Source: Candidimonas sp. SYP-B2681
GTDB lineage: Bacteria > Pseudomonadota > Gammaproteobacteria > Burkholderiales > Burkholderiaceae_B
Length of the DNA stretch: 64,000 bases
NCBI RefSeq assembly: GCF_003971065.1
Contig: NZ_RYDV01000007.1
Coordinates: 62,001-126,000 of the forward strand
Direction of reading: 5' to 3'
The notes below the pieces were generated by a model. It had not been told where the DNA came from. It ran no database searches and saw nothing but the letters and a program-made list of their open reading frames with translations. Of the stretch, positions 25,658-36,640 are shown in pieces. The translations under genes and the position numbers were made by a program. Within the stretch, counting starts at the first letter, position 1. Every line of letters starts with the position of its first letter.

Positions 25658-26976
25658 CAGTCAGTTCTGACTTGTGTTTGGAGCCTGTCAGCGTAGCCGC
25701 TGGCCAGGTCGATCTTCCCGGCTCGAAAAGTATCTCGAATCGCGTGTTGCTTCTGGCAGCGTTGGCCACCGGCACGACGCAGCTTGATGGCTTGCTGGAT
25801 TCCGATGATACCCGTGTGATGCTTGCTGCATTAAGACAATTGGGTGTGCCAGTCACCGATACGGGAGCCACCAAAGTTCAGGTGCAGGGCGGAAGTCCGT
25901 TTATGGTAAAGCAGGCGGATATCTTTCTGGGTAACGCCGGCACGGCATTTCGTCCGTTAACCGCTGCGTTGGCGCTTATGGGCGGAGACTACCGTCTTTC
26001 CGGAGTGGCGCGGATGCACGAACGGCCTATCGGCGACCTGGTCGACGCGCTCATCGCGCTTGGTGCCGACATCCAATATCAAGGTAGTACTGGTTATCCG
26101 CCGCTGTTGATCCAGCCTGGTGTCATTGGTGCGCGCGCTCCAGTCAAGGTAAAGGGTTCGGTGTCCAGCCAGTTCCTTACCGCTCTATTATTGGCAGCCC
26201 CTATACAAACGGCAGGCGCTGCAGAAGACCTGATCATCGATGTCGAGGGCGAACTTATTTCAAAGCCCTACATTCTGATCACGCTGAATCTTATGGCGCA
26301 GTTCGGGGTGCAGGTGCAGCGGCAAGATTGGCACCGATTCATCGTGCCCGCCGGTTCGCATTACCAATCGCCAGGTAGCATCCATATCGAGGGCGACGCG
26401 TCAACCGCTTCATATTTCATGGCCTTGGGCGCCATTGGCGGCGGCCCGATTCACATTCATGGCGCCGGCTCGCAAAGCATACAAGGTGATATGGCCTTCG
26501 CTGACGTAATAGAGTCCATGGGAGCGACGGTCGTGCGCCACCCTGAATCCATCGAAGTGGGGGGGGTGCGTGTTTCGCAGGGTCAGAAGCTGAAATCGTT
26601 TGATCGCGATTTCAATCTGATTCCCGATGCCGCCATGACCGCTGCCACGCTTGCGTTGTATGCCGATGGGCCTTGCACCTTGCGTAATATCGGCAGTTGG
26701 CGAGTCAAGGAGACCGACCGTATTCATGCCATGCATACCGAACTGTCGAAGCTTGGAGCCAAAGTGGAGTCGGGCCCGGACTGGATACGGGTGTATCCGG
26801 TAGAGCCATCGCAATGGCGAGCGGCCAGTATAGAAACCTACGACGACCACCGCATGGCGATGTGCTTTTCGCTAGCCGCATTTGGTCCTGTACCGATAAC
26901 AATTCTGGACCCCGATTGCGTGAGCAAAACTTTCCCCGACTATTTTTCGGTATTTCAAGGCTTGGTACACGCATGA
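25654..26976 (+). CDS. aroA: 3-phosphoshikimate 1-carboxyvinyltransferase (EPSP synthase)
   Basis: A 440-residue shikimate-pathway enzyme joining phosphoenolpyruvate to shikimate 3-phosphate. Motifs: [18 protein letters not shown] (substrate Lys), [45 protein letters not shown] and [15 protein letters not shown]. The class I sequence [10 protein letters not shown] with Gly and Ala in the usual places suggests the glyphosate-sensitive form (inference). It overlaps tyrA by ATGA and cmk by ATGA. Confidence 0.98.
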   Translation: MTVSSDLCLEPVSVAAGQVDLPGSKSISNRVLLLAALATGTTQLDGLLDSDDTRVMLAALRQLGVPVTDTGATKVQVQGGSPFMVKQADIFLGNAGTAFRPLTAALALMGGDYRLSGVARMHERPIGDLVDALIALGADIQYQGSTGYPPLLIQPGVIGARAPVKVKGSVSSQFLTALLLAAPIQTAGAAEDLIIDVEGELISKPYILITLNLMAQFGVQVQRQDWHRFIVPAGSHYQSPGSIHIEGDASTASYFMALGAIGGGPIHIHGAGSQSIQGDMAFADVIESMGATVVRHPESIEVGGVRVSQGQKLKSFDRDFNLIPDAAMTAATLALYADGPCTLRNIGSWRVKETDRIHAMHTELSKLGAKVESGPDWIRVYPVEPSQWRAASIETYDDHRMAMCFSLAAFGPVPITILDPDCVSKTFPDYFSVFQGLVHA

Positions 26977-27659
26977 ACGCGTTGTCATCTCCGTTTCCCG
27001 TTATCACTATCGATGGTCCCACCGCCTCGGGAAAGGGTACGATCGCTCACCGCGTGGCGGAGGCTCTGGGCTGGACAGTGCTCGATAGTGGCGCTCTATA
27101 CCGGCTTACCGCACTGGCCGTGCAGCGGCAGGGTGTCGACGCTGATGACGAGAATGCAGTGGCCCGTGTCGCTGAACAGCTTGATGTTGCTTTTCACGGC
27201 GATCGGGTGTTGCTGTCGGGCCACGATGTTGCCGCACTGATCAGGCAGGAAAGTGTAGGAAATCTAGCATCCAAAATCGCCACCTACCCGGCATTGCGCA
27301 AGGCATTGCTCGATCGCCAACGTGCCTTCCGAATGGCTCCAGGGCTCGTTGCCGACGGGCGGGACATGGGCACCGTGGTCTTTCCAGATGCTGCTTTGAA
27401 GATATTTTTGGTAGCCGATGTACGGGCGAGGGCGGAAAGGCGCTGTAAGCAGTTGAAGGAAAAGGGATTTTCTGCTAACCTATCGGGCTTGTTGGAAGAC
27501 ATGCGGGCGCGCGATGAGCGTGATCGTACTAGGGCGACCGCGCCGCTTGTTGCGGCGGCAGACGCCAAGACGGTCGATTCATCATGTTTAAGTATCGATG
27601 AAACGGTCGAGGTAGTGCTCGATTTTTGGTCGAGTCTGGGGTTCTCGGCGACACAATAG
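26973..27659 (+). CDS. cmk: cytidylate kinase
   Basis: A 228-residue CMP/dCMP kinase. The P-loop is [19 protein letters not shown] at about 13-31; [11 protein letters not shown] and [14 protein letters not shown] are the CMP-binding motifs, and [10 protein letters not shown] and [13 protein letters not shown] form the lid. The ATG at 26973 overlaps the aroA stop (ATGA). It precedes rpsA in the conserved cmk-rpsA-ihfB order. Confidence 0.97.
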   Translation: MNALSSPFPVITIDGPTASGKGTIAHRVAEALGWTVLDSGALYRLTALAVQRQGVDADDENAVARVAEQLDVAFHGDRVLLSGHDVAALIRQESVGNLASKIATYPALRKALLDRQRAFRMAPGLVADGRDMGTVVFPDAALKIFLVADVRARAERRCKQLKEKGFSANLSGLLEDMRARDERDRTRATAPLVAAADAKTVDSSCLSIDETVEVVLDFWSSLGFSATQ

Positions 27660-27765
27660 GCGCAATTACTGCGCTATTTGCCAGTCTGGAATTATTTTTT
27701 ACTCCACTGGGGCGTTTTTCCCTGGTGTGTTTTTAACAGCCATCCTGGCTTATGGATTTCATTTA

Positions 27766-29481
27766 ATGTCCACCATTTCCACCTCTGCCGCCACCGGCGG
27801 TGAAAGCTTTGCCGACCTGTTTGCCGAAAGTATTAAAAACCAGGACATGAAGTCCGGTGAAGTTATTTCGGCCGAAGTCGTACGCATCGATCACAATTTT
27901 GTCGTGGTTAATGCCGGCCTCAAATCCGAGGCATTGATTCCTCTGGAAGAGTTCCTGAACGATCAGGGCGAGCTAGAAGTCCAACCTGGCGACTTCGTTT
28001 CGGTTGCCATTGATTCGCTCGAAAACGGTTACGGCGATACCATCCTGTCGCGTGATCGCGCCAAACGCTTGTCGGCCTGGCTGCAGCTGGAACAGGCTCT
28101 TGAGTCTGGTGAGATGGTTACAGGCACCATTACCGGCAAGGTAAAGGGTGGCCTGACGGTCATGACCAATGGTATTCGCGCCTTCCTTCCTGGTTCACTG
28201 GTTGACTTGCGTCCTGTCAAGGACACAACGCCCTACGAGGGCAAGACCATGGAATTCAAGGTTATCAAGCTCGATCGCAAGCGCAACAACGTTGTGCTGT
28301 CGCGTCGCTCGGTACTTGAAGCCAGCATGGGCGAAGAGCGTCAGAAACTGCTTGAAACCCTCAGCGAAGGCGCTGTGGTTAAGGGCGTTGTCAAAAATAT
28401 CACCGATTACGGCGCATTCGTCGACCTCGGCGGTATCGATGGCTTGTTGCACATTACCGATATGGCATGGCGTCGCGTGCGTCACCCTTCGGAAGTCTTG
28501 CAAGTCGGTCAAGAAGTCGAAGCCAAAGTGCTCAAGTTCGATCAAGAAAAGAGCCGCGTTTCCCTGGGCGTCAAGCAGCTGGGCGAAGACCCATGGGTGG
28601 GCCTTGCTCGCCGCTATCCCCAAGGCACACGTCTGTTCGGCAAGGTCACGAACCTTACCGATTACGGTGCATTCGTTGAAGTCGAAGCCGGTATCGAAGG
28701 CCTGGTTCACGTCTCCGAAATGGACTGGACCAACAAAAACGTCGACCCACGCAAGGTTGTCACCTTGGGTGAAGAAGTCGAAGTCATGGTCCTTGAAATC
28801 GACGAAGACCGCCGCCGTATTTCGCTGGGCATGAAACAATGCCGTGCCAATCCATGGGAAGAGTTCTCCATCAACTTCAAGCGCGGCGACAAGGTTCGCG
28901 GCGCCATCAAGTCGATCACCGACTTTGGCGTGTTTGTTGGTTTGCCTGGTGGTATCGATGGCCTGGTTCACTTGTCTGATTTGTCCTGGACAGAAACTGG
29001 TGAAGAAGCGGTTCGCAACTTCAAGAAGGGCGACGAAATCGATGCAGTGGTTCTGGGTATCGACACCGACAAGGAACGCATCTCGCTGGGTATCAAACAG
29101 CTTGAAGGCGATCCGTTCAACAACTTTGTGGCAACGTACGACAAGGGTGCTGTAGTTCCTGGCGTCATCAAGTCGGTGGAAGCCAAGGGTGCTGTTGTAA
29201 CGCTGTCGCTCGACGTTGAAGGCTACTTGCGCGCTTCGGAAATTTCGACCGGGCGTGTGGAAGACGCAACGACTGCGCTTAAGGCTGGTGAAAACGTTGA
29301 AGCAATGATTCTCAATATTGACCGCAAGACGCGTTCGATCCAATTGTCGATCAAGGCCCGTGACACCGCGGAAACTGCCGATACCATACAGCGCATGTCG
29401 GAAGCCAGCGCTTCGTCGGGTACTACCAATTTGGGTGCCTTGCTAAAAGCCAAGCTTGATCAGCAGCGCGACGACGGTTAA
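27766..29481 (+). CDS. rpsA: 30S ribosomal protein S1
   Basis: A 571-residue protein with six S1 RNA-binding domains, seen as repeated units such as [40 protein letters not shown] and [20 protein letters not shown]. It brings mRNA to the 30S subunit. I chose the ATG at 27766 ([19 protein letters not shown]); the next upstream in-frame ATG at 27727 would add 13 hydrophobic residues not seen in S1. The start has no good Shine-Dalgarno, common for rpsA, which is autoregulated in known cases. The 106-base leader after cmk holds no gene. Confidence 0.98.
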   Translation: MSTISTSAATGGESFADLFAESIKNQDMKSGEVISAEVVRIDHNFVVVNAGLKSEALIPLEEFLNDQGELEVQPGDFVSVAIDSLENGYGDTILSRDRAKRLSAWLQLEQALESGEMVTGTITGKVKGGLTVMTNGIRAFLPGSLVDLRPVKDTTPYEGKTMEFKVIKLDRKRNNVVLSRRSVLEASMGEERQKLLETLSEGAVVKGVVKNITDYGAFVDLGGIDGLLHITDMAWRRVRHPSEVLQVGQEVEAKVLKFDQEKSRVSLGVKQLGEDPWVGLARRYPQGTRLFGKVTNLTDYGAFVEVEAGIEGLVHVSEMDWTNKNVDPRKVVTLGEEVEVMVLEIDEDRRRISLGMKQCRANPWEEFSINFKRGDKVRGAIKSITDFGVFVGLPGGIDGLVHLSDLSWTETGEEAVRNFKKGDEIDAVVLGIDTDKERISLGIKQLEGDPFNNFVATYDKGAVVPGVIKSVEAKGAVVTLSLDVEGYLRASEISTGRVEDATTALKAGENVEAMILNIDRKTRSIQLSIKARDTAETADTIQRMSEASASSGTTNLGALLKAKLDQQRDDG

Positions 29482-29486
29482 TTGGT

Positions 29487-29846
29487 GTGACCAAGTCAGA
29501 ACTGATAGCGATACTCGCCAGTCGCTACCCGCAACTGGCAGTGCGTGATACGGACTATGCCGTGAAAACGGTACTCGATGCCATGACCCAGGCTCTGGTC
29601 AGTGGTCAGCGCATCGAGATTCGCGGCTTCGGGAGCTTTTCCTTGTCCGAACGTTCGCCGCGCATCGGTCGTAATCCCAAGTCAGGTGAAAAAGTGATGG
29701 TGCCTGGTAAACAGGTGCCGCACTTCAAAGCCGGCAAAGAATTGCGCGAGCGCGTTGACTCAGCGTATGACGATGAAGTCAAGGCTGCTGCCAGCGAATC
29801 GGCGTTCACGTTAGGACACTTCGATACGCGTATTATGCACGGCTAA
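29487..29846 (+). CDS. ihfB: integration host factor subunit beta
   Basis: A DNA-bending protein of the HU/IHF family that pairs with IhfA. It starts with GTG at 29487 (read as Met), giving [17 protein letters not shown]. The beta arm carries [20 protein letters not shown] with the intercalating Pro. It has 119 residues where E. coli IhfB has 94; the extra 25 at the end ([19 protein letters not shown]) have no known role. It follows rpsA by five bases and is followed by a terminator. Confidence 0.95.
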   Translation: MTKSELIAILASRYPQLAVRDTDYAVKTVLDAMTQALVSGQRIEIRGFGSFSLSERSPRIGRNPKSGEKVMVPGKQVPHFKAGKELRERVDSAYDDEVKAAASESAFTLGHFDTRIMHG

Positions 29847-29910
29847 GTCTTTTGGCCCGGGTCATACGACGTTAATCCGGGCTATCCGTTGCAGGTATTG
29901 CCGATGTATG

Positions 29911-29939
29911 CAGGCCCTCCATTGTGAGGGCCTGTTTTT
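29911..29939 (+). terminator. terminator after ihfB
   Basis: CAGGCCCTC CATTGT GAGGGCCTG followed by five T, a textbook rho-independent terminator closing the gyrA-to-ihfB run. Confidence 0.92.
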
Positions 29940-30014
29940 CTTTTGTGACCCTCAAAGTATTGTCGGCTATTCCCCTTACAATTGTCCAAATCCTGATTTA
30001 CTGGAGTATTCATC

Positions 30015-30338
30015 ATGCGTTATCTCGTCTGGATATTGCGACTGCTGGTGTTCATTGTTGTCTTGATGTTCGCCCTGAAAAATACGGGCCCTGTCGACGT
30101 CAATTTTTTCGCCGACCATGTCGTGACGGGCGTGCCGCTCATCGTAGTCATGCTTTCGGTGTTCGTTCTTGGCGTGGTCTTCGGTTTGCTCGTGGCAGCG
30201 CCTTCAGTGGTGCGTCGTCGTCGCGAAGCCAATAAACTCAGGCGCGATTTAGCGCGTTTGGAAGAAAAACTGCGGCATCCCAATGTTCCGGGCGAGGCGC
30301 TGGCGCCTGAAACGGTTGCTCCATTGGCCCCCTTGTAA
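30015..30338 (+). CDS. lapA: lipopolysaccharide assembly protein LapA
   Basis: A 107-residue inner-membrane protein (DUF1049). Two helices, at about 5-20 and 38-60, flank the short loop NTGPVDVNFFADHVVTGVPL typical of the family; the tail RRRREANKLRRDLARLEEKL is a basic coiled coil. LapA works with LapB to control LpxC turnover through FtsH. It lies 21 bases before lapB. Confidence 0.93.
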   Translation: MRYLVWILRLLVFIVVLMFALKNTGPVDVNFFADHVVTGVPLIVVMLSVFVLGVVFGLLVAAPSVVRRRREANKLRRDLARLEEKLRHPNVPGEALAPETVAPLAPL

Positions 30339-30359
30339 ATTAAGCTGAGGTTTTACAGA

Positions 30360-31628
30360 GTGGATTTTGAACCTTGGTGGTTAATTTTCTTGCCATTGCT
30401 CTTCGCGTTGGGCTGGATCGCAGCACGCGTGGATATCCGACAGATGCTGTCCGAAACACGCACTTTGCCCAACTCGTATTTCAAGGGGCTGAACTTTCTT
30501 CTCAACGAGGAGCCTGATCGCGCCATCGATGCCTTCGTCGAAGTGGCGAAGCTCGATCCCGAAACGACTGAATTGCACTTTGCTTTGGGTAGCCTTTTTC
30601 GGCGCCGTGGCGAAATGGAGCGGGCGATTCGGGTGCATCAAAGTTTGCTGGCGCGTGCTGACCTGCCTCAAGTCGATCGTGAAAATGCCCAACACGAATT
30701 GGCTCAGGACTTTCTGAAAGCGGGCATGCTTGATCGCGCCGAGCAAGCGTTCGAGCACGTGCTGGATACACGCTTTGCGGTTCCGGCCGTCAGGGCACTG
30801 ATACGAATCTACGAGTCCGAACACGACTGGCCACGCGCCATTGAAGCGGTCAAGCGACTCCGGGCATTGGTCGATGAGCCCGTCCCGCAGTTGGTGCATT
30901 ATCAGTGCGAACGCGCGGTAGCAGCGATGGCAATCAAGCCACCTGACATTCTGGCTGCCGAAGAGGCGCTCGATGCTGCTGATAACGCCGCTAGTGCATT
31001 GCGTGGCCAAACCCGAGGGCAGGCGTCAGAAGCCAGAATAGCCATGCTGCGGGCTCATTTAGCTCGACTCAATAACAAGCCTGAGCGTCAACGAAGCTAC
31101 CTCGTGTCGGTCCTGAATATTGCTCCAGAATATGCGAGCCTTGTCGCGGCCGATATTCTCGAAAGCTATCGACAGGCAGGGCAACAGGTTGAAGGGCTGC
31201 AACTGCTTCGTAATCACTACATGCGCTACCCTTCACTAGAAACGTTCAATGTGGTGTTCCGCGAGCTCCGTGCGCAAGAAGGCTATACGCCAGCCTGGGC
31301 GTTCGCACGTGAATCGCTGCGCGCCCATCCTTCTTTACTGGGTCTGGATCGCCTGTTAGAGGCCGAACTCGCAACGCAAGGCTCATCCAACGTTACGCCA
31401 CAGGTTCCGGCAAGCGGGAATCCGCTTGCACCTTTGGCTTCGACGACCGATGCAGGGTCGGGGGCCGATCTCAATCTACTGCGTTCCCTGATTCATAAGC
31501 ATACACAACGATTGGATCGTTATTCCTGCCGGGTATGCGGTTTCGAAGCGCGCAATTATTACTGGCAGTGTCCCGGTTGCAACTCCTGGGAAACCTATGA
31601 ACCCCGCCGCCTCGAGGAAATGAAATGA
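30360..31628 (+). CDS. lapB: lipopolysaccharide assembly protein LapB
   Basis: A 422-residue membrane-anchored TPR protein. The N-terminal helix (WWLIFLPLLFALGWIAARVD) is followed by TPR repeats across about 35-340, then a linker and a rubredoxin-like metal site, YSCRVCGFEARNYYWQCPGC, with two CxxC pairs. In E. coli it promotes LpxC degradation by FtsH and balances LPS with phospholipid. The start is GTG at 30360. Its last codons overlap the heptose kinase start. Confidence 0.95.
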   Translation: MDFEPWWLIFLPLLFALGWIAARVDIRQMLSETRTLPNSYFKGLNFLLNEEPDRAIDAFVEVAKLDPETTELHFALGSLFRRRGEMERAIRVHQSLLARADLPQVDRENAQHELAQDFLKAGMLDRAEQAFEHVLDTRFAVPAVRALIRIYESEHDWPRAIEAVKRLRALVDEPVPQLVHYQCERAVAAMAIKPPDILAAEEALDAADNAASALRGQTRGQASEARIAMLRAHLARLNNKPERQRSYLVSVLNIAPEYASLVAADILESYRQAGQQVEGLQLLRNHYMRYPSLETFNVVFRELRAQEGYTPAWAFARESLRAHPSLLGLDRLLEAELATQGSSNVTPQVPASGNPLAPLASTTDAGSGADLNLLRSLIHKHTQRLDRYSCRVCGFEARNYYWQCPGCNSWETYEPRRLEEMK

Positions 31629-32554
31629 TGGTTTTTCCGGTCCAGGCGGTAAGCCAGGTAAAAGTGCTTGTGGCGGGCGATGTGATGCTGGATCGCTATT
31701 GGTTCGGCGAAGTCGAGCGTATTTCGCCCGAGGCGCCCGTGCCGGTGGTGCGTGTGGCGCGACGGGAAGATCGTCTGGGTGGGGCGGCCAATGTAGCGCG
31801 CAACATCGTCGCCCTTGGTGCTAAGGCAACTTTACTTGGGCTCATTGGTGTGGACGAAGCTGGCGACAAAATCAGCACTCTCGTGCACGAGGCGGGGATC
31901 AATGGATGTCTGGTTGCCGATCATACGGCTCCCACTACCTTGAAAATGCGAGTTCTGGGGCGTCAGCAGCAACTTCTGCGCGTTGACTTCGAAGAAGTGC
32001 CGGGCACGCAGGGTCTTGCTGAACTCTCAGTCCGGGCTCGCGGCCTTATTGCCCAACACGATATTCTGGTGCTCTCCGATTATGCCAAGGGCGCGCTTTC
32101 GCATGTCGAGGCATTGATCGTGGCGGCTCGTGAAGCCGGCGTCCCCGTATTGGTTGATCCAAAGGGCCATCAATACCAGCGTTATCATGGCGCGACCATG
32201 ATTACGCCCAATCGATCTGAAATGCAAGAAGCTGTGGGTCGCTGGCAGACCGAGGAAGAGCTTGAAGTACGTGCACAGAAATTGCGTTCCGATCTGGGGC
32301 TTGATGCTTTGCTGGTGACGCGGTCCGAGCAGGGCATGACCTTATTCACTGAGCAGGGACGCCAGCATACAGATGCACACGCCCATGAAGTATTTGATGT
32401 ATCGGGTGCCGGCGACACGGTGCTGGCCACGCTGGCCGTTACGCGGGCAGCGGGCCTGGAATGGTTTGATGCCGTCCTATGGGCTAATCGAGCCGGTGGC
32501 GTTGTAGTAGGAAAATTAGGCACGTCGATCGTCACAGCGGAGGAATTATCATGA
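31625..32554 (+). CDS. hldA: D-glycero-beta-D-manno-heptose-7-phosphate kinase
   Basis: A 309-residue PfkB-family sugar kinase that phosphorylates heptose 7-phosphate at C1 for the LPS inner core. Motifs: [54 protein letters not shown] and the anion hole [14 protein letters not shown]. It corresponds to the kinase domain only; the adenylyltransferase domain fused in E. coli HldE is absent and must be encoded elsewhere as hldC. Two ATG (31625, 31628) overlap the lapB stop. Overlaps hldD by ATGA. Confidence 0.95.
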   Translation: MMVFPVQAVSQVKVLVAGDVMLDRYWFGEVERISPEAPVPVVRVARREDRLGGAANVARNIVALGAKATLLGLIGVDEAGDKISTLVHEAGINGCLVADHTAPTTLKMRVLGRQQQLLRVDFEEVPGTQGLAELSVRARGLIAQHDILVLSDYAKGALSHVEALIVAAREAGVPVLVDPKGHQYQRYHGATMITPNRSEMQEAVGRWQTEEELEVRAQKLRSDLGLDALLVTRSEQGMTLFTEQGRQHTDAHAHEVFDVSGAGDTVLATLAVTRAAGLEWFDAVLWANRAGGVVVGKLGTSIVTAEELS

Positions 32555-33546
32555 TAGTAGTAACCGGAGGCGCGGGCTTCATTGGCAGTAATCTTGTCCG
32601 TGGATTGAATCGTCGGGGCTACACCGATATTCTCGTGGTTGACGACCTTACCGAAGGCGATAAGTTCGTTAATCTGGTAGACGGCGAAATTGCCGATTAT
32701 CTGCACAAGGACGAGTTTCGCCAACGTGTTGCACGCGGTCAGTTCGAGAATATCGAGGCCGTTTTCCATCAGGGCGCTTGCTCGGATACCACTGAGCGCA
32801 ATGGGCAATATATGCTCGATAACAATTACCGGGTCACGCTGGAATTGTTCCAGTTTTGCCAGGCGAGCAAGATTCCGCTTATTTACGCATCGTCGGCAGC
32901 CGTGTACGGTGCGGGACCGGTTTACACAGAGCACGCTTCATACGAATCGCCCCTGAATGTTTATGGTTACTCAAAATTTTTGTTTGACCAGGTTTTGCGT
33001 CGCCATTTGAATACGCTGACGGCTCCGGTGGTGGGCTTGCGCTACTTCAATGTTTATGGGCCGAACGAACAGCACAAGGGTCGCATGGCGTCGGTTGCTT
33101 TTCACAACATGAATCAGTTCAAGGCAGAAGGGCATGTGCGATTGTTCGGTGGCTGGGATGGCTATGCCGATGGTGGGCAGTCACGCGACTTCATCTATGT
33201 GGACGATGTGGTCGACGTAAATTTGTTTTTTCTAGACCATCCGGAAAAATCCGGCATCTTCAACTGCGGTACCGGAAGGGCTCAACCCTTCAACGATATT
33301 GCTCAGACCGTCGTGAACTCACTGCGGGTACACCACAATCTGCCCAGCCTATCGTTGCGCGAACTGGTCGAGCAGCGATTAATTCAATACATTCCTTTTC
33401 CCGACGATCTTAAAGGCCGCTACCAAAGTCATACTCAAGCCGACTTGTCGCAGTTGCGCGCCGCAGGCTACGAAAAAACGCTTCGTGATGTTCACGTGGG
33501 CGTAGGCGCATACGTCGCAAGCTTACTTGAACAAGGGCGCTTATAA
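32551..33546 (+). CDS. hldD: ADP-L-glycero-D-manno-heptose 6-epimerase
   Basis: A 331-residue short-chain dehydrogenase/epimerase completing the ADP-heptose precursor of LPS. NADP site is [20 protein letters not shown]; the catalytic motif is [12 protein letters not shown] (Tyr and Lys); [20 protein letters not shown] and [17 protein letters not shown] follow as in HldD. It is the last gene of lapA-lapB-hldA-hldD, a compact LPS unit. Confidence 0.97.
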   Translation: MIVVTGGAGFIGSNLVRGLNRRGYTDILVVDDLTEGDKFVNLVDGEIADYLHKDEFRQRVARGQFENIEAVFHQGACSDTTERNGQYMLDNNYRVTLELFQFCQASKIPLIYASSAAVYGAGPVYTEHASYESPLNVYGYSKFLFDQVLRRHLNTLTAPVVGLRYFNVYGPNEQHKGRMASVAFHNMNQFKAEGHVRLFGGWDGYADGGQSRDFIYVDDVVDVNLFFLDHPEKSGIFNCGTGRAQPFNDIAQTVVNSLRVHHNLPSLSLRELVEQRLIQYIPFPDDLKGRYQSHTQADLSQLRAAGYEKTLRDVHVGVGAYVASLLEQGRL

Positions 33547-33738
33547 AGGCATGTTGCAGCGATTTGACCAGTGCCGGGGGTACTGAAGTAAGTCTACGCA
33601 TGGACTATTGTCGGTGATCCGTCTGGCCCGAGTTACGCCATATCAGCATCATTGCAGGCAGGGAGTGTTGGTTGATTCGCATGGCGCGATTCAGCAATTA
33701 GACCGCACTTCCATTTACTTCTTTTTCGGAGGCTGCAA

Positions 33739-34359
33739 ATGAACCCTTTTACCGAATCAACCGTTGCGCGCCCATTAATTGAAAAATATGCTGCGCAGGT
33801 CTCCTTCAGGCCGCCCGTCAAATATCCTGCTAAACGACGTTCTCTGGTGGGAGTGACGCTGGGCGCTGTGGGGCTGGCCACCAGCTTGGGAATGCCAGCG
33901 GCAACAGGAATGACAAGCACTGCGGCACTGCTCGCACGGGCTGGTCTGGTGTTCAGTGCCATCGCGCCCGGCCTGGCGCACGCTATTGATGTAAATAGCG
34001 CCAGCCAGGAACAACTTCAGGGTATGCGGGGTATTGGTCCAAAGACAGCGCAAATCATTATTGACGAGCGCACGCGAGCAGGCCGATATGAATCTTTCGA
34101 AGACCTTTCCGATCGTGTCAAAGGGATCGGCCCAAAAAAAGTCGCGAGCTTGCAGGCGGCTGGGCTCACATTGGGTCCCAGAGCTTCCGCTGTGGATGCT
34201 GGCCAGTCTCACGCGCTGGCCGTGCCTCCAACCTCCACAGCGGCAAGCAGTCCGCCGGGCAATCGACAGAACTCCCGCGTCGATAAAGCTGCCGGCGGCA
34301 AGAATCAGGGTTTGATAAAAACAGGCTCATCTTCGCGAACATTCAAGCAATCGCCCTAA
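33739..34359 (+). CDS. ComEA-like helix-hairpin-helix protein
   Basis: A 206-residue protein with two helix-hairpin-helix motifs near the middle, IDVNSASQEQLQGMRGIGPK and FEDLSDRVKGIGPKKVASL, the DNA-binding fold of ComEA competence proteins. The N-terminal 80 residues are longer than usual, with hydrophobic stretches at about 36-50 and 57-75 that could act as a late signal or anchor ending in LAHA. The C-terminal 50 residues are Ser/Ala/Lys-rich and probably disordered. GGAGGCTGCAA precedes the ATG. A role in DNA uptake is inference. Confidence 0.85.
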   Translation: MNPFTESTVARPLIEKYAAQVSFRPPVKYPAKRRSLVGVTLGAVGLATSLGMPAATGMTSTAALLARAGLVFSAIAPGLAHAIDVNSASQEQLQGMRGIGPKTAQIIIDERTRAGRYESFEDLSDRVKGIGPKKVASLQAAGLTLGPRASAVDAGQSHALAVPPTSTAASSPPGNRQNSRVDKAAGGKNQGLIKTGSSSRTFKQSP

Positions 34360-34453
34360 GCGTAACGTCTGGTAGTGCCATGGCAGGCTTGATCTCATGT
34401 GCGCAAGATATTTTTGATGCTCGCATTAGCGTGATCGGTGTATCATTTCCTGC

Positions 34454-35359
34454 ATGAAAAAGTACCTGACTATTGAAGACACCATAGGCGCTACACCTCT
34501 TGTACGTCTGCAACGCATTCCTGGGGCTCTGGCCGATCAGCGTGGCAATGTGGTTTTGGCCAAACTTGAAGGAAATAACCCGGCTGGCTCGGTCAAAGAC
34601 CGTGCCGCAAGCTCCATGATCCGCCACGCCGAAGCGCGTGGCGATATCAAACCGGGCGATACGCTCATCGAGGCCACCAGCGGCAATACGGGAATCGCCC
34701 TGGCCATGATGGCCGCGGTCCGCGGCTACAAGATGATTCTTATCATGCCGGACAACCTCTCCGTTGAGCGGCGCGCTTCCATGACGGCTTATGGCGCGCA
34801 ACTGATTCTTACTCCGGCCAGCAAAGGCGGTATGGAGTATGCCCGCGACCTGGCCACCAAGATGCAGGCAGAAGGAAAAGGCAAGGTCCTGGATCAGTTC
34901 GCCAATCCAGACAATACGCTGGCGCATATTGAAACCACCGGCCCCGAACTTTGGCAACAAACCGAAGGGCGGATAAGCCACTTCGTAAGCGCGATGGGAA
35001 CTACCGGCACGATTATGGGCGTGGGTGCGTATCTTCGCTCCCAAAATCCCAATGTTCGAGTAATCGGCGCACAACCTGCAGAAGGCGCCCAAATTCCGGG
35101 CATACGCAAATGGCCCGAGGCTTATCAGCCGGCCATCTATCACCCGGCTGAAGTCGATGAGTTCGAACCTATCGGCCAAGCCGAGGCCGAAAGCATGGCC
35201 CGCCGCATGGCGGCCGAAGAGGGCATCTTCGCTGGAATTTCGTCGGCCGGCGCACTGGTGGCTGCAATGCGGGTAGCGGCTCGTGTTGAAAATTCAACTA
35301 TCGTTTTCATCGTTTGCGACCGGGGCGACCGCTACTTATCGACCGGCGTATTCAATTAA
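34454..35359 (+). CDS. cysM: cysteine synthase B
   Basis: A 301-residue PLP enzyme making cysteine (or S-sulfocysteine from thiosulfate) from O-acetylserine. Start YLTIEDTIGATPLVRLQRIP; PLP Lys in NNPAGSVKDRAASSMI; TSGNTGIALAMMAAVRGYK; phosphate loop SAMGTTGTIMGVGAYL; the CysM-type EEGIFAGISSAGALVAA. The shorter C-terminus and SVKDRAA fit CysM rather than CysK. It is convergent with mltB. Confidence 0.95.
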   Translation: MKKYLTIEDTIGATPLVRLQRIPGALADQRGNVVLAKLEGNNPAGSVKDRAASSMIRHAEARGDIKPGDTLIEATSGNTGIALAMMAAVRGYKMILIMPDNLSVERRASMTAYGAQLILTPASKGGMEYARDLATKMQAEGKGKVLDQFANPDNTLAHIETTGPELWQQTEGRISHFVSAMGTTGTIMGVGAYLRSQNPNVRVIGAQPAEGAQIPGIRKWPEAYQPAIYHPAEVDEFEPIGQAEAESMARRMAAEEGIFAGISSAGALVAAMRVAARVENSTIVFIVCDRGDRYLSTGVFN

Positions 35360-35391
35360 CACCTTCGACCGGAATACGCGGGCGATATAAG

Positions 35392-36630
35392 CTAGTTTGG
35401 CCCGCCATATCCCATTTGGTCCGCCAGAGCTTGTGCCAGATCTGCCACCGAGGTGGCATAAAAGTAACTTCGGTTGTAATGCGTTATCGCAAAGAAGTTC
35501 GGCGTTCCGGTGCGGTATTCCGCCAGGTTACGTGGTTCGTCGAGCAGATCGACCACTCCAAGCTTGTATTGCTTCCACGCTGCACCGGTATTATCGGCCA
35601 TCAGAGCCGCTGTTTGCGGTTTCCGGCCAAGTTGATTTCCGGCTACGGGCCGGACTTTTGCACCTTGGCTTTGCAACGTAGTCCAATCGTAGGTCGGGTA
35701 CAGGCCGCCCACCACCAATGCCTGCGGATTGGCAGGAAGGACAAGGGGCGCGAACACAGGCAGGCCAGGTTCCCAACCGTGCAACCTTAAAAAGCTGGCT
35801 ACGGAAACGATGGCATCTTCAACGCTGTCAAGAAGGTCGATGCGCCCGTCGTTATCTCCGTCGGCGGCATAACGCATCAGGCTGCCCGGCATGAACTGTG
35901 GCAGCCCTATGGCGCCCGCGAAAGATCCCTGTACCTGATGGGCATCAAGTTTTTTTTCGTAATCCAGCTGAATTAAGTCTGCTAATTGGTCACGGAATAA
36001 CTGGCTGCGTTCAGGCCGGCTGCTATCGGGATAGCGAAACCCCAAGGTCGCCAAGGCATCAAGCACGCGGAAGTTGCCCGTATTGCGGCCGTACAGCGTC
36101 TCGACTCCAATGATCGCAACGATTATGGATGGAGGGACACCATAGTCCCGCGCGGTTTTGTCGAGGATTCGCTGGTGTTCATTCCAGAATTCGACGCCGG
36201 CCCTGATACGCACTGGCTCAACGAATCGATTGCGATAGGTCACCCAGCTGCGAGGAATGGGCGTCTTGCCGGGAGTCATCAGCTTGGCAGCGGTTGCATT
36301 GAACTGCGCATCCTTCAGTAGCCCCTCTACATGGTCGAAGGGAATGTTCCGGCGCCCGGCGACCTCAAGCGCGTAGGCCTGGATAGCAGGCGTCAGCTCG
36401 CCATTCGCTTGCAGGAATCCGCTACTGCTGACAATAGACGTTCCGGCCTTGATGGACGTTTCCGCAAGTGCTTCGCGTGTGGGGGCCGAAGTGGTTATTT
36501 GGCTATTCGCCTCGGCTCCCGCTTTCGCCCCCAACTGTTCGGCTGATAAGGCGCTGGTTTGGGTGGTGCCACAACCCGCCATCAATAGAAAAACAGAAGT
36601 AGCTTGCAAAATACGAGCGGCTTTGAACAT
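35392..36630 (-). CDS. mltB: membrane-bound lytic murein transglycosylase B
   Basis: A 412-residue lipoprotein (signal MFKAARILQATSVFLLMAGC, lipobox LMAGC) cleaving peptidoglycan to anhydromuropeptides. Catalytic Glu is in IVAIIGVETLYGRNTGNFRV; GSFAGAIGLPQFMPGSLMRY and DGDNDGRIDLLDSVEDAIVS are also family motifs. About 75 residues of polar linker follow the signal. AAGGAAG precedes the ATG. Its start is only 10 bases from the divergent deacylase gene. Confidence 0.95.
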   Translation of the reverse strand: MFKAARILQATSVFLLMAGCGTTQTSALSAEQLGAKAGAEANSQITTSAPTREALAETSIKAGTSIVSSSGFLQANGELTPAIQAYALEVAGRRNIPFDHVEGLLKDAQFNATAAKLMTPGKTPIPRSWVTYRNRFVEPVRIRAGVEFWNEHQRILDKTARDYGVPPSIIVAIIGVETLYGRNTGNFRVLDALATLGFRYPDSSRPERSQLFRDQLADLIQLDYEKKLDAHQVQGSFAGAIGLPQFMPGSLMRYAADGDNDGRIDLLDSVEDAIVSVASFLRLHGWEPGLPVFAPLVLPANPQALVVGGLYPTYDWTTLQSQGAKVRPVAGNQLGRKPQTAALMADNTGAAWKQYKLGVVDLLDEPRNLAEYRTGTPNFFAITHYNRSYFYATSVADLAQALADQMGYGGPN

Positions 36631-36640
36631 AATCTTCCTT

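Noticed and set aside
27727-27765. Start of rpsA at 27727
   Set aside because: It would add 13 hydrophobic residues not found in S1; the usual N-terminus begins at 27766.
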